Shown: piece by piece, positions 37,891 through 46,899 of the stretch
Layout: the number at the start of each line of letters is the position of its first letter
Position numbering within the stretch: position 1 is the first letter of the stretch
Assembly: GCA_050250665.1 (NCBI GenBank)
Contig: JBFWOF010000006.1
Coordinates: 78,286 to 142,285, forward strand
Direction: 5' to 3'
DNA length: 64,000 nucleotides
DNA from: JADKFD01 sp050250665
GTDB taxonomy: Bacteria > Pseudomonadota > Gammaproteobacteria > Xanthomonadales > SZUA-5
Notes under the pieces: generated by a model
What the model was told of the DNA's origin: nothing
The model's input: only the letters and a program-made list of their open reading frames with translations
The model's database searches: none
Translations under genes and position numbers: made by a program

Positions 37891-38952
37891 CCGACCTCGA
37901 CTATTTGCACCCGGACGTTCGAGCAATTCTGAACGAATCGGCAAGCACTCGGCTTAGATACATGCAGACTGCGAAGTGGTTCAATTACTCCGCAGCAGAG
38001 ACCATCCTCCAGCGGTTACAGATGCTCATTGAGCATCCACCGACGCATCGAATGCCAGGCCTCCTGATCCTTGGTGATTCCAACAGCGGTAAAACCTCAC
38101 TCGGCCTCGAATTCCTGAGCAGACACCCTGTCGATCCAAATCTGGATGGAGACGCGGTTCGGGTACCCGTTCTGCGAATGGAGGTCCCGCCAAACCCAGA
38201 TGAATCCCGGATTTACGACGAAATCCTGGTTCGACTCTTACAGCCGTTTAGATCGAAAGACCCAATTAGCGTAAAAGCGCGGCAGGTTCGTACCGTCCTT
38301 AACAGGGTGCTGCAAAAGTCTAGGGCGCTTTCGCGAAGGGCAGCGTACGCCAATTCTGAGCAGCCGCCTTGCCTTCGAGCGCCAAGTTTTCACCTACGAT
38401 GCCCAATACCGGTCAAAATTTCGCCAGTTCGAAACGCGAAATTTCACAGCGAGGCTTTTGCAGCAGCCTGTTAAGCTTGTAGAAACTCGCATGCTTATCT
38501 TCGACGAGTTCCAAGCAATTCTCAGCTCCCGCAATGACAGGCGCCGGTTGGTGCTTGAGGTAGTAAAACACCTCAGCAACACGCTGCAAATTCCAATTGT
38601 CGCAATAGGCACAGCCGAAGCACTAGTCGTCGTCAGCAAGGATGAGCAGCTCGCAAATAGACTTCACCCCGTTTGGATGCCGACATGGCGCCTAGACATT
38701 GAGTTCCGCCGGCTGATGGCCGCCTTCCAGTCAGTGATTCCGCTCAAAGAAAAGCCGCCGCTTCAAGATAGGCGCATTGCTGCACTCATTCTCGAGCTGA
38801 GCGAGGGGCTGCTTGGGGAGATGAATCTTATTTTGGCTAAAGCCGTCGAATTGGCGCTGCGGTCTGGCAAGGAGCTGATCGACGAGAATCTGCTGTTGTC
38901 TCTGGATTACGTGCCAGCCTCGAAGCGCCGAGAGCATCGTAGGCCGAGATGA
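37887..38952 (+). pseudogene. tnsC: TnsC/TniB AAA+ regulator, frameshifted
   Basis: Two overlapping frames together make one TniB/TnsC ATPase. Frame 1 from 37887 holds the N-terminus and Walker A (LLILGDSNSGKTSLGLEFL, about residues 62–70) and drifts after VRTVLNRVLQKSRALS. A second frame, open from about 38280 onwards, holds Walker B (VETRMLIFDEFQAIL), sensor 1 (IPIVAIGTAEALVVV) and the C-terminal domain (LHPVWMPTWRLDIEFRRL). The total span of 1066 bases is one more than a multiple of three, so a single +1 change near 38310–38335 would explain it. It could be a true mutation, a sequencing error, or recoding. TnsC links target selection to the transposase, so a real break would immobilise the element. 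Confidence 0.8.
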
Positions 38953-38956
38953 TGCT

Positions 38957-39964
38957 ATGAGCCTAACGCCGTCAGTGTGGCGCGGACACCCAAGGATGCA
39001 AGCAGGAGAAACTTTTTCATCCTGGCTTCACCGCACCGCACTTGCGAACGCAGTTGCAGACCATACTTTTTCCCGACTGATCTTCAAAGACCGTGTTGTC
39101 TGGGACCGCGACATAGATAGGTTTGCCGATACGCAAATTCTGCTAGACGCCGGTGAGTGGACAGGAGAATCACCGCTGCGTCTTCGGCAAGGATTGCTGG
39201 CATGTGCTGAGGGTCGCGTCTTCCCGAAGCACACCATACGAGGACACCTTCGGTGGGTCTTGCCCGTTGCCGTTAGGAGGCGAAATTGGAATTCCTATGG
39301 CCAGCAATTCTGTCCCGCCTGTATCTCCGAAGCCACCCCTTACTTCCGGCTGCTCTGGCGATTTGCTTGGGCAACAGTCTGCACGCGCCATTCCGTGGCG
39401 CTTCGTGATTCTTGCCCGAAATGCGACGTGCCAGTTACACCACACCGACTCCGATACGATCCTCGGCGAGGATTGACCTGCGGCAGTTGCGCAGCGCGCA
39501 TCGCACAAGCAACGTCGTCTGCGGTTCCGGCTGAAGTCCACCTACAGACAATACTAGAGGAGGCCTTTACGTCGGGAACTGTCCTTTGGCAAGGGCGGGA
39601 GACATCTGCCGATCACGTGTTCACCGGTCTTAGATCGTTCGCATCCGGTCTTCGTGAGGAAGCAAATGGCCCCGGACTAGTCAATCTCGCGCCCGAGCTC
39701 CATCGCAAAGCATCCAGACACCTTGGCGTACAAGCGTTCGAGCGCTGGCGCATCCATCAACGTCGCTTCGGGATGTCTGTCATCAGCGCAACCCTCCTGG
39801 ATTGGCCAGATAGATTTGTAAGCAACGCATTGGAGTGCGGAATGTACAGATCCAGATTCGGAGAGGCCGAAACAGCTCCTTGGCTGGAGAACGCCCTGTT
39901 ACGACTAGAGAGGCCAGTTGCCAACCTCCACGCCAAGCCGAGGCAACCAAAGCCCCCTGTCTAG
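38957..39964 (+). CDS. tniQ: TniQ/TnsD-family target-selection protein
   Basis: 335 residues. The N-terminus has the TniQ hallmark (GETFSSWLHRTALAN). Two zinc-finger groups follow: QQFCPACISE … CTRHSVALRDSCPKC and LTCGSCAAR. TniQ/TnsD proteins bind a specific chromosomal target, here presumably comM, and recruit TnsC. The gene starts 4 bases after tnsC. At 335 residues it is shorter than Tn7 TnsD (about 500). As no second tniQ is present, it should be the comM-directed one. Confidence 0.85.
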   Translation: MSLTPSVWRGHPRMQAGETFSSWLHRTALANAVADHTFSRLIFKDRVVWDRDIDRFADTQILLDAGEWTGESPLRLRQGLLACAEGRVFPKHTIRGHLRWVLPVAVRRRNWNSYGQQFCPACISEATPYFRLLWRFAWATVCTRHSVALRDSCPKCDVPVTPHRLRYDPRRGLTCGSCAARIAQATSSAVPAEVHLQTILEEAFTSGTVLWQGRETSADHVFTGLRSFASGLREEANGPGLVNLAPELHRKASRHLGVQAFERWRIHQRRFGMSVISATLLDWPDRFVSNALECGMYRSRFGEAETAPWLENALLRLERPVANLHAKPRQPKPPV

Positions 39965-40012
39965 TTGCAATTTGACTCATTGTCGCCCTAACCTCTCGGA
40001 AAGGGAGGAGCG

Positions 40013-41827
40013 ATGGAAGGAAGAATTACCGAGCTGGAACGCGGTCGCTGGCGGCTCCTTTGGACGGGCAACTGTCGGTATCTTCAGGAGACGCCTCCAT
40101 ACTGGTACGTAGACGCGATTTTCATCAAGCAGTGGAGCGGCGGTCACCGCATCAGGCGACTTACTCGTCCTATTGCTGAGTTGCCGCTGTTGGCGCCCAT
40201 GTCGCAGTGGAAAAATGGATGCTGTATCGGTTACTCAAACTCAGCGCATCCGATCCAGCAGTTGGATGTATACCCCGAACCAATTGGAACCCTTTTTGAG
40301 AGTCACGGAATATTCCCAGAGATCAACAGGAAGGATTACAACTTCTTCGGGGAGAAATGGCTGGCCGGCTGTTGGAAATTCTCTACAACGACCCACATCG
40401 ACTTGATCGTGCCATGCTGGCAGATTCTGCAGGCGTGGTATTTCTTTCACCCCGCCATCACAACCGCAATAATCTCAGGCCATCTCGCTGTCGATGGCAC
40501 TCCGGCATTGGGTCAGCCTTGGCTGCCCGGCACGGGGATAGACGGTGAAAGGGTGACTTACCACTTACCAAATCACTTGAATATAGAAACTGCAGTTCGC
40601 TTCTCTCGAATCTTGTTTGATCCAATTGCGAATCGCCAAGCCAAGCTGTTTCGAGCGAAACTTCTTGATCTGGTTTCGAAGAATCGGACCCTCTCCCCCC
40701 TTCCTTTTATCCGTCCGCCGACCAACAAAATATCGCGATGGAGCTTCAGGGGTATTCCCATCTCAAGTTTAAACGGGCGCGATAGGATTCTTGTACTTCA
40801 TCTCAATTCTGCATTGATCCCGTTGCCGTTTCGTACCTTTGAGCCAATTACCAATGACCTTGCTGATACCAGCCAAAATGACAATTTTTCGAACGCGGGT
40901 TCTGCTTCTGCGGCATCAGCGAACACGGCGCGCCCTCTTCCATTGTCTCGATTTAGGTCGGCAAGCAGTTCATCCAGCGGGCATCCGCTAGAGGGCCTAA
41001 CATTCCAAGATAAGGGCGCCGACAATATTGAGATCCAAGACATTAAGACACAGCCATATTCACTTCGTGACCAAGTTGCTCGTCACAGCGCGAGTCTTAG
41101 TCTGGAATCAGATTGTATAACTACTATCAGTGGCGGAGATTCAGATCTCAATGCGATTGCTGCGAATGGATTTGTGAACGCAAGGGACGCGGAGAGAGGA
41201 AACAAGGATGAAGCGGGAACCCAAAAGCCTCCTGAAGACCCGAGAATACTATTCAAGCGCACAGAAAATGCTTTTCTTGAGATCGTTGAATTTGTAGGCA
41301 GGATGCCTGAAAATTACGCCTGGAGTGCACACTTCGTGAACTCAAACAACAGAGCCACGGAGAATTATTTCAGATCCGGTCCCCGAGAATTTTTAATTCT
41401 TTCTCTTCAAATTGCCGGTCGGTTTGCGTACGCGGTCGACGCGCTTCGACTGAACTCAGACGGAGAATACCCACTTGTACTGGTACGAACATGGGACTAT
41501 CGGGAGCTGACTGGCGAGGTCTTCCACCAGAAACTGCAAGAATTTCCTGGGCATCCTCGCCGGAGGTGGTCAACCTTTACCGAGGAAAACGGCTTCCCGG
41601 GTACGTCACGGCCTTTTCCACACCAAACGACCGACTTGCCAACCACAATTCCAGTGCTCCCCGGCACTAAGGCGCTTGGACTCAAAGAGGCATACATTGT
41701 AAGGTTATTTAGGAACCGGTTGATCAGACATTTTGCGAGATTTCTCAACGCCACGATTCTAAGCGAGGTAACTGACTCTCAGGAGAGTGAGTTTCGGCCG
41801 CAGCCGGCGCCCAAGTCGGCGCACTGA
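40013..41827 (+). CDS. TnsE-like protein of the Tn7-like element
   Basis: 604 residues, of the length and place expected for TnsE (after tniQ, same strand). The middle is low-complexity and Ser/Asn-rich (SNAGSASAASANTARPLPLS … SASSSSSG), separating an N-terminal beta-rich part (WRLLWTGNCRYLQETPPYWY, WKFSTTTHIDLIVPCWQILQ) from a C-terminal part with YPLVLVRTWDYRELTGEVF. Tn7 TnsE has the same layout: conserved ends with a variable linker. TnsE sends Tn7 to replication forks of mobile plasmids. The match is by architecture and a few motifs, so I keep the symbol empty. An alternative is a transposon-specific protein of unknown role. Confidence 0.6.
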   Translation: MEGRITELERGRWRLLWTGNCRYLQETPPYWYVDAIFIKQWSGGHRIRRLTRPIAELPLLAPMSQWKNGCCIGYSNSAHPIQQLDVYPEPIGTLFESHGIFPEINRKDYNFFGEKWLAGCWKFSTTTHIDLIVPCWQILQAWYFFHPAITTAIISGHLAVDGTPALGQPWLPGTGIDGERVTYHLPNHLNIETAVRFSRILFDPIANRQAKLFRAKLLDLVSKNRTLSPLPFIRPPTNKISRWSFRGIPISSLNGRDRILVLHLNSALIPLPFRTFEPITNDLADTSQNDNFSNAGSASAASANTARPLPLSRFRSASSSSSGHPLEGLTFQDKGADNIEIQDIKTQPYSLRDQVARHSASLSLESDCITTISGGDSDLNAIAANGFVNARDAERGNKDEAGTQKPPEDPRILFKRTENAFLEIVEFVGRMPENYAWSAHFVNSNNRATENYFRSGPREFLILSLQIAGRFAYAVDALRLNSDGEYPLVLVRTWDYRELTGEVFHQKLQEFPGHPRRRWSTFTEENGFPGTSRPFPHQTTDLPTTIPVLPGTKALGLKEAYIVRLFRNRLIRHFARFLNATILSEVTDSQESEFRPQPAPKSAH

Positions 41828-42190
41828 TGCGGCGCGATCTGGAACAGATTCTTGTTAAGTACGTTTGTCAACGTGTACCAGTAGAAGGAGCACAGCGAGC
41901 TGGGTATGCCCCCGGAGCAGTCTAGTCGGCAAGACCACCGAGGCGCGCATCACTGACTACACGATCGAGGTGCGACATAGACCTCGGCCAGCGAGCGCAG
42001 CCGCCCACCGGAGTTTTTCGCATCACCGCCCGCACAGCGCTCCGCGCAACTCAGGCTACAACGGCTTCGACTCTTTTCTACAACCGACACCCCGCAACCG
42101 GGAACCAGCCTTTCGTAGCCCATTGAGCCGCGCAACCGCCCACCGGAGCCGAGTCGAGGCTTGGGCAAGTGATGCCACCTGCTGGAATAG
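41828..42190. other. Junction region, no gene
   Basis: Between the tnsE-like gene and the IS3 scrap. Direct repeats of CGCCCACCGGAG occur near 42003 and 42139. No credible coding frame; it looks like a graveyard of insertion events. Confidence 0.45.
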
Positions 42191-42475
42191 TCACATCCGA
42201 ATTGGAACGACAAACGCATCTACCGGGTGTACTGCGCCAAGAAGCTCAATCTGCGCCCAGCGCCTACACCTCGCCTGCCCAAGCGCGTGCGCCCGCCGCA
42301 GTATGTGCCCGAGCATCCCGACAATGTCTGGTCCGCAAACTTCATGCTCGACGCGCTGGCCTCCGGACGGGCGTTCCGCACGATCAACGTCACCGACGAC
42401 TTCAACCGTGAGCTCGTGCACATCGAGGTCGACACGTCGATTACGTCGTATCGGCCGACGTACACGGCGAAATGA
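42191..42475 (+). pseudogene. IS3-family transposase (OrfB) fragment
   Basis: Frame from about 42206 reads NDKRIYRVYCAKKLNLRPAP, then NVWSANFMLDALASGRAFRT, INVTDDFNRELVHIEVDTSI. This is the start of the rve core of IS3/IS150-type OrfB (DFxxDxLxxGRxFRxLNVxDDFxRExLxIEVD). Both ends are missing and the first catalytic Asp is replaced by Asn (SANFM for S-x-D-F-M). It marks where cassette 1 joined the transposon. Confidence 0.8.
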
Positions 42476-42574
42476 CACTCGCAGAGTGCCGCCATCACGA
42501 CGCGCCGGAACCTCTGTTTTTGAACTGTCCGCATGTCGGGGGAGGTTCCGCGTTGCTTCTGTCGAGCACCGCGC

Positions 42575-42590
42575 AGAATGTAAACATTCT
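42575..42590. promoter_or_regulatory. Palindrome upstream of cassette 1
   Basis: AGAATGTAAACATTCT is a perfect 7-bp dyad around AA, centred 73 bases before the cysteine synthase-like gene. It could be an operator for the cassette. No regulator is encoded inside the cassette, so a host or transposon regulator would be needed. Confidence 0.35.
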
Positions 42591-42654
42591 ACGCGCCCCG
42601 AGACAAGCGTCGCCGTGGAAACATTTGTTTAGAGGTCCACCTAATCCGAGAACT

Positions 42655-43557
42655 ATGAGCCGCACCCGTGGCTGTGCATCGACTCCACTCCTCGAACTTG
42701 GACAGGACGCCTTTTTCAAGCTCGAATTCCTCCACATCGGCCGAAGCCACAAGGCCCGTGCGGCGGTTGGAATGCTTGACCGGGCGGAGGCAGCCGGTGA
42801 CTTGATCCGAAATACTGGGCAGATCATCCTTGAAAAGACCGGCGGAAACCTCGGTGTGTCACTGGCAATTGAGGGACGACGGCGTGGATATGAAGTCCAT
42901 TTAGTCGTGGACCTCGCGTTCTCTCAACGGAAGAAGGACCTGCTGACGCAGCTTGGAGCAGAGCTAGTTGGCATCGAACGGTTGAAGCAGGGAGAAACCA
43001 ATCGCGGGGTCGTTGAGGCCTTATTGAAGGAAAGCGCTCGAGAGGGGAAGCATTATGTGTTCCTCGATCAATTCGCGGATGCAGGAAGCGTTCGAGGGCA
43101 TTTGACAACACTTGTTCCCGAGACTGCGGAGCAATTGCGGGAGCTAACAATAACGCCAGAGACACACATAGATCTCGTGTTAGGCGCCGGAACGGGCGCC
43201 AGTGCTAGTGCGTTAAAGCAAGGCCTTGTCAGCGCCGGCTACGGTGTTTCACTCCACGTCGTTCAACCAGAAGGCTGCAGTTTTACCGACGGAAGGTTCC
43301 CACAGCACAGCATTCAAGGTACAGCAGTTGGGGACGGTCCGCGTCTACTAGACCTCAAAGAAGTCGAATCCTATATCGATGTCTCGAGCATCGAGGCGGA
43401 ACGCGGGCGCCAGGTGCTGCTGAACAATTTCGGATTACTATGCGGCATCTCGAGTGGAGCAAATTATGCGGCAGTCTCAAAGTACTGTCACGTACGAAAT
43501 TCTCGCAAAAGAAGAGTGGTGCTGAGTCTGCTATATGATCGCGGAGAAGATTATTGA
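42655..43557 (+). CDS. Cysteine synthase-like PLP enzyme (fold type II)
   Basis: 300 residues, CysK/CBS family. ASTPLLELGQDAFFKLEF corresponds to the family's IGNTPLVxL start; SHKARAAVGML holds the PLP lysine; TGGNLGVSLAIEGRRRGY is the substrate (Asn) loop; GAGTGASASALK binds the PLP phosphate; and CGISSGANYAA is the C-terminal serine loop. CysK makes cysteine from O-acetylserine and sulfide. Here the loops deviate (SHKAR for SVKDR, TGGN for TSGN), so another nucleophile or substrate is quite possible. At 300 residues it is near the minimum. The weak ribosome-binding site makes the start uncertain. The stop overlaps the next gene's TTG start. Confidence 0.8.
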   Translation: MSRTRGCASTPLLELGQDAFFKLEFLHIGRSHKARAAVGMLDRAEAAGDLIRNTGQIILEKTGGNLGVSLAIEGRRRGYEVHLVVDLAFSQRKKDLLTQLGAELVGIERLKQGETNRGVVEALLKESAREGKHYVFLDQFADAGSVRGHLTTLVPETAEQLRELTITPETHIDLVLGAGTGASASALKQGLVSAGYGVSLHVVQPEGCSFTDGRFPQHSIQGTAVGDGPRLLDLKEVESYIDVSSIEAERGRQVLLNNFGLLCGISSGANYAAVSKYCHVRNSRKRRVVLSLLYDRGEDY

Positions 43558-44591
43558 GCATCGTAGATGACGTAGAGGAAGCGATTCGTAAGATCGTATC
43601 GAGCTTCATTCCCGAACCCTTGCACCTTGGAATCTCGGGTGAAGAACTCAATGGAATTATGCTCGAAACGCACCAACAAGCGCTACTCGACCTAGAGGAC
43701 TACGTTCGTCGCGACGCTGCAGCTAGAAGCGATGGCGCATACGTTTTTGACTCGTACCTGTCCTACGCCGCCGTGCTTAATTATCGTGTTGCAACAGCAC
43801 TTCACTATCTAATGCCAGGGAACGGAACACTCGCCAAAGTCGCTCGCCGAATATCCGAGGCCGCAAAAATCTCTACGGGAGTTGAAATTCACCCGGCCGC
43901 GAAAATTGGAATTCCCTTTGTGATAGATCATGGATGGAATACCGTGATCGGAGAGACGGCGATCGTAGGAAACAACTGCTACTTCCTTCAGAGCATTTTG
44001 CTTGGGGGGCGGGCCGTCAACAATAGCCGATCAGGTAAGCGCCATCCGCACGTAGGGGACAATGTCCAGATTGCGGGAAATGTTCAGTTAATTGGGAATA
44101 TACGAATCGGCAGCAACGTAACGATTGAACCTGGCGCGAAAATAACCTGGGACGTACCGGACAACTCACAGGTCAAGGTAATTTGCGCTTGCCAGGTTAC
44201 CCGTACGGCCGGGCAATACGCCGCAGAGTCTCCACGCGTAGATGCGGTAATATTCAATCAGCAAGAACAGACTCTAGAGGTGTACGGCGACCAGATCGTC
44301 ACATCATTGGCATATATTTGCATGATCCCCGCACAGGAGGAGAACCCCGATGGTGGGGCGCAATTGGGATATATTCGCATTGGCGAGGCATTAAGGGTCA
44401 ATAAGGCAGCCGCCCACTTCGTGTCATATCACCTGCCCGACAACGGGTGGAAAAGCAACAACAAGCCAATTTTGAATTCTCGCTATTCTTATTGCATCGA
44501 GATCGCCCCCGAGGGCGCGCAGAGCTCCGCCTCAGTGTACGTAATAAATACTCCTGCACTTCGTACGATCGTGAGAGAAATACTCCGATGA
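43554..44591 (+). CDS. Serine O-acetyltransferase-like protein with added C-terminal domain
   Basis: 345 residues. Residues about 70–215 follow CysE: SYAAVLNYRVATALHYL, STGVEIHPAAKIGIPFVIDH (catalytic His in IDHGW), VIGETAIVGNNCYFLQ and a left-handed beta-helix (HVGDNVQIAGNVQLIGNIRI). CysE transfers acetyl from CoA to serine. About 120 residues past the hexapeptide domain (LEVYGDQIVTSLAYICMIPA … YSYCIEIAPEG) have no counterpart in CysE and are unrecognised. TTG 43554 overlaps the upstream stop and has GGAG 8 bases before; no nearer ATG keeps the N-terminal helices. The stop overlaps the GTPase start (ATGA). Likely makes the acylated substrate for the upstream enzyme. Confidence 0.75.
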   Translation: MSIVDDVEEAIRKIVSSFIPEPLHLGISGEELNGIMLETHQQALLDLEDYVRRDAAARSDGAYVFDSYLSYAAVLNYRVATALHYLMPGNGTLAKVARRISEAAKISTGVEIHPAAKIGIPFVIDHGWNTVIGETAIVGNNCYFLQSILLGGRAVNNSRSGKRHPHVGDNVQIAGNVQLIGNIRIGSNVTIEPGAKITWDVPDNSQVKVICACQVTRTAGQYAAESPRVDAVIFNQQEQTLEVYGDQIVTSLAYICMIPAQEENPDGGAQLGYIRIGEALRVNKAAAHFVSYHLPDNGWKSNNKPILNSRYSYCIEIAPEGAQSSASVYVINTPALRTIVREILR

Positions 44592-46063
44592 CCCGTCCAA
44601 TTGAAAATACTGCGGTTTCGGTCGTTTTTTTCGGCAACGCGAATGCCGGAAAGTCGACTCTCGTAGGCTATCTGCTCGACCAGCTCAATCCGGACATATC
44701 TGCGCGCAGAATCGAGGAGGAGCTTCGCCGACGACTCGGAAGGGTTCGTGAAGATGCGTACTACTCTAATGTAGTCGACCGAAGAGATGACGAAGTCGTA
44801 AGAGGAACGGAGCATAGTTCTCTGGGAACCTCCAAAGAGCACCACGTCGAACGTATTGCCAGGTTCCTTGAAACCGATGACTCCGTTGTGGATGCGGTAC
44901 TGATTGACACGCCGGGAGCAGCTCCAGCCTACCGTCAGCGAATACAAGGGATGAGTTACGGGGATGTCGGAGTATTTGTGCTGGAGTTGCCCCGACTCAT
45001 TCGGATGGCGGAGAAAGGCGCGGAACTGCGTGACCATATTCACTTCTTTGCGCCGTTAAAGTTCTGGCTCTCCCTTCGGCCGGATCGACTTCCGGTAATT
45101 GTACTCAGCAAGGGAGACCTCGCAGACCCGTTCCTTGGGGCCAAGATGTCGGCCTATTGGGAGGAGATCTTGGTGAAGGAGCTCGGACCAGACCATCCCG
45201 CGTTACCCGCAATAATTACAGAGGTTCGCGTAGGTGAGCGAGCAAGCAAGAATGTACTCTCTCGTGATGCGGTCGACGGTGTTCAAGGCCTAGATAGGTC
45301 GCTTTTAGCTACACTACGTTTGCGAATGGTAGAGTCCCTCAATAGGCGCCGTGAGGAGATTAGTCGTGAACGGCTCCTACTTGCAGTCAGTACAGGTAAG
45401 GAGTCGCCCGGCAAGCAAACGCTTGTCGCAGGAAAGGTACTTCGGGGTGAGATAGCGGTGGGTCAGACCGTCCGCCTGTTGCCCGTGCGAATTGGGAGCC
45501 TGTTAGCGCCGCGGGGACAAACACAGCGAATCGCGACCCTGCAGAGAGAGGGCGGCGAGCAGGTTATGGCGGCTGCCAGGGGCGAGCATATACGGTTTGC
45601 GTTGAAAGTTGGAAGCCGAGAGGTTCAGATGATCCGCGGCGCACTTGTCCTCGGTGCACTCGATTATTTCGAGGTCGGTAGCTGCTTCGCAGCGAACTTC
45701 GATGACTCCGATTGGCCGCGAGGAAGACCGGCACCGGGAACGGAGCAGTGGCTCTTTTGGTTTGGAAAAGTCATTTGGATTGAGCTCGTAGTCATTGATG
45801 GCTCCCAGTATATCTTCCAGACGCGATCAAGGGATCCAATAGTGATGAGCCAGAACGCGGACCGCATCTATGATTTCGACACGGCACTAGTTGGCGCAGA
45901 TCGAGAAATGTCCCGCGTATTAAAGGGAAAGCTAGTGCGAATTGGGGAACTCGAGTCCGTTGCTGGCCATCGTAAGGCTGATGATAAGTCCTGGTGTGAT
46001 CTCTACCGAGCCCTGGGACGGAACTGGGCGCAGAGTAGTCCAGCGGTGACTTGGGCCAGTTGA
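44588..46063 (+). CDS. CysN/EF-1alpha-like translational-type GTPase
   Basis: 491 residues. G1 GNANAGKSTLVGYLL (residues 16–30); G3 region VLIDTPGAAPAYRQRIQGMS, where the usual DxPGH is DTPGA; G4 VIVLSKGDLADPF (SKGD for NKxD). Beta-barrel domains 2 and 3 follow (QTLVAGKVLRGEIAVGQTVR; ALVLGALDYFEVGSCFAAN). This is the build of CysN, EF-1alpha and SelB. CysN drives sulfate activation with CysD, but no CysD is present. The loss of the catalytic His after PG suggests slow or altered hydrolysis. It may act as a regulatory or tRNA/enzyme-carrying GTPase. ATG overlaps the upstream stop by 4 bases, so it is coupled. Confidence 0.75.
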   Translation: MTRPIENTAVSVVFFGNANAGKSTLVGYLLDQLNPDISARRIEEELRRRLGRVREDAYYSNVVDRRDDEVVRGTEHSSLGTSKEHHVERIARFLETDDSVVDAVLIDTPGAAPAYRQRIQGMSYGDVGVFVLELPRLIRMAEKGAELRDHIHFFAPLKFWLSLRPDRLPVIVLSKGDLADPFLGAKMSAYWEEILVKELGPDHPALPAIITEVRVGERASKNVLSRDAVDGVQGLDRSLLATLRLRMVESLNRRREEISRERLLLAVSTGKESPGKQTLVAGKVLRGEIAVGQTVRLLPVRIGSLLAPRGQTQRIATLQREGGEQVMAAARGEHIRFALKVGSREVQMIRGALVLGALDYFEVGSCFAANFDDSDWPRGRPAPGTEQWLFWFGKVIWIELVVIDGSQYIFQTRSRDPIVMSQNADRIYDFDTALVGADREMSRVLKGKLVRIGELESVAGHRKADDKSWCDLYRALGRNWAQSSPAVTWAS

Positions 46064-46140
46064 ACTCCCTGCGCAGGTCGAGTGTCGAGAGCGGCAGCTC
46101 TATTCGGCCAAATAGAATTGGATAACTAGGAGATATTTCG

Positions 46141-46890
46141 ATGGCAGGTTACACTTCGTTGGGTTCGCTCGTGCCGCCTACTCGGAAGCTCTTTCAACAA
46201 GACGCTTATAGTGTCACGTGTCAGGCGGAGATAATTGCGTTGTTGGGAGAGTATGTCGTCTTGAACCAGACGGTCTTTTATGGCGAGTCGGGTGGTCAGG
46301 ATTGTGATTTGGGTTCGATTGATGGTGTGCGCGTTGTCGACGTACAGCATCGCCAGGGGCGTCTGCATAGCGTCAACAGCCCATCTATGGGTGGTTCTAC
46401 GGTCGCCATTGACACAGTCTTAATCCATCGAGTTGAAGACATTGCGTCGTTCCATATTGGTCAGTCCGTCAAGGCTGAAATTGACTGGGACAGGAGATAC
46501 AAGCACATGCGAAATCACTCTACGTCTCATGTGGTCTTTCATGTCTGCGGCGAAGTTGTTTCCGAGGCCTTGGGACAGCCGCTCTATGTCGAGGGGTGCC
46601 ATATTACGGAGGATGGCTTCAGATTCGATTTCGGCAACGAGATCTCTGGAGAGCTGAAGGAAATCATCGAGAAGCGGGCTAATGAGCTTCTCTTGGCAGA
46701 GACAGAGGTGAGGATGGTGCCGGACAATTCCGTGAACGATGTGTTCTATTGGAGTGCGCTTGATATAGTAATTCCCTGCGGGGGCACGCATGTGCGTTCG
46801 TTCAGTGAACTCGGACAAATCAAGCTCAAGCGCTCAAAAAGGAGTCGAACTGTTACACGAATAGAGTTTAAGAGTGCACGGGACTGTTGA
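46141..46890 (+). CDS. AlaX-type alanyl-tRNA editing protein
   Basis: 249 residues. YGESGGQDCDLGSIDGVRV resembles the AlaRS linker (YAESGGQ.xD.G). Zinc site: MRNHSTSHVVFHV (HxxxH) and IVIPCGGTHVRSFSELGQI (CxxxH), both intact. These are the metal ligands of free-standing AlaX, which hydrolyses Ser- or Gly-tRNA(Ala). AlaX trans-editing normally guards translation; beside an amino-acid cassette it could clear a product analogue wrongly loaded on tRNA(Ala). ATG 46141 has AGGAG 8 bases upstream. The 77-base gap before it is the longest inside the run of five enzyme genes. Confidence 0.85.
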   Translation: MAGYTSLGSLVPPTRKLFQQDAYSVTCQAEIIALLGEYVVLNQTVFYGESGGQDCDLGSIDGVRVVDVQHRQGRLHSVNSPSMGGSTVAIDTVLIHRVEDIASFHIGQSVKAEIDWDRRYKHMRNHSTSHVVFHVCGEVVSEALGQPLYVEGCHITEDGFRFDFGNEISGELKEIIEKRANELLLAETEVRMVPDNSVNDVFYWSALDIVIPCGGTHVRSFSELGQIKLKRSKRSRTVTRIEFKSARDC

Positions 46891-46899
46891 GGGGCCGAC

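Noticed and set aside
44588..46063. Genuine sulfate adenylyltransferase subunit CysN
   Set aside because: The DxPGH and NKxD motifs are altered and no CysD or APS kinase is adjacent, so the name would claim too much.
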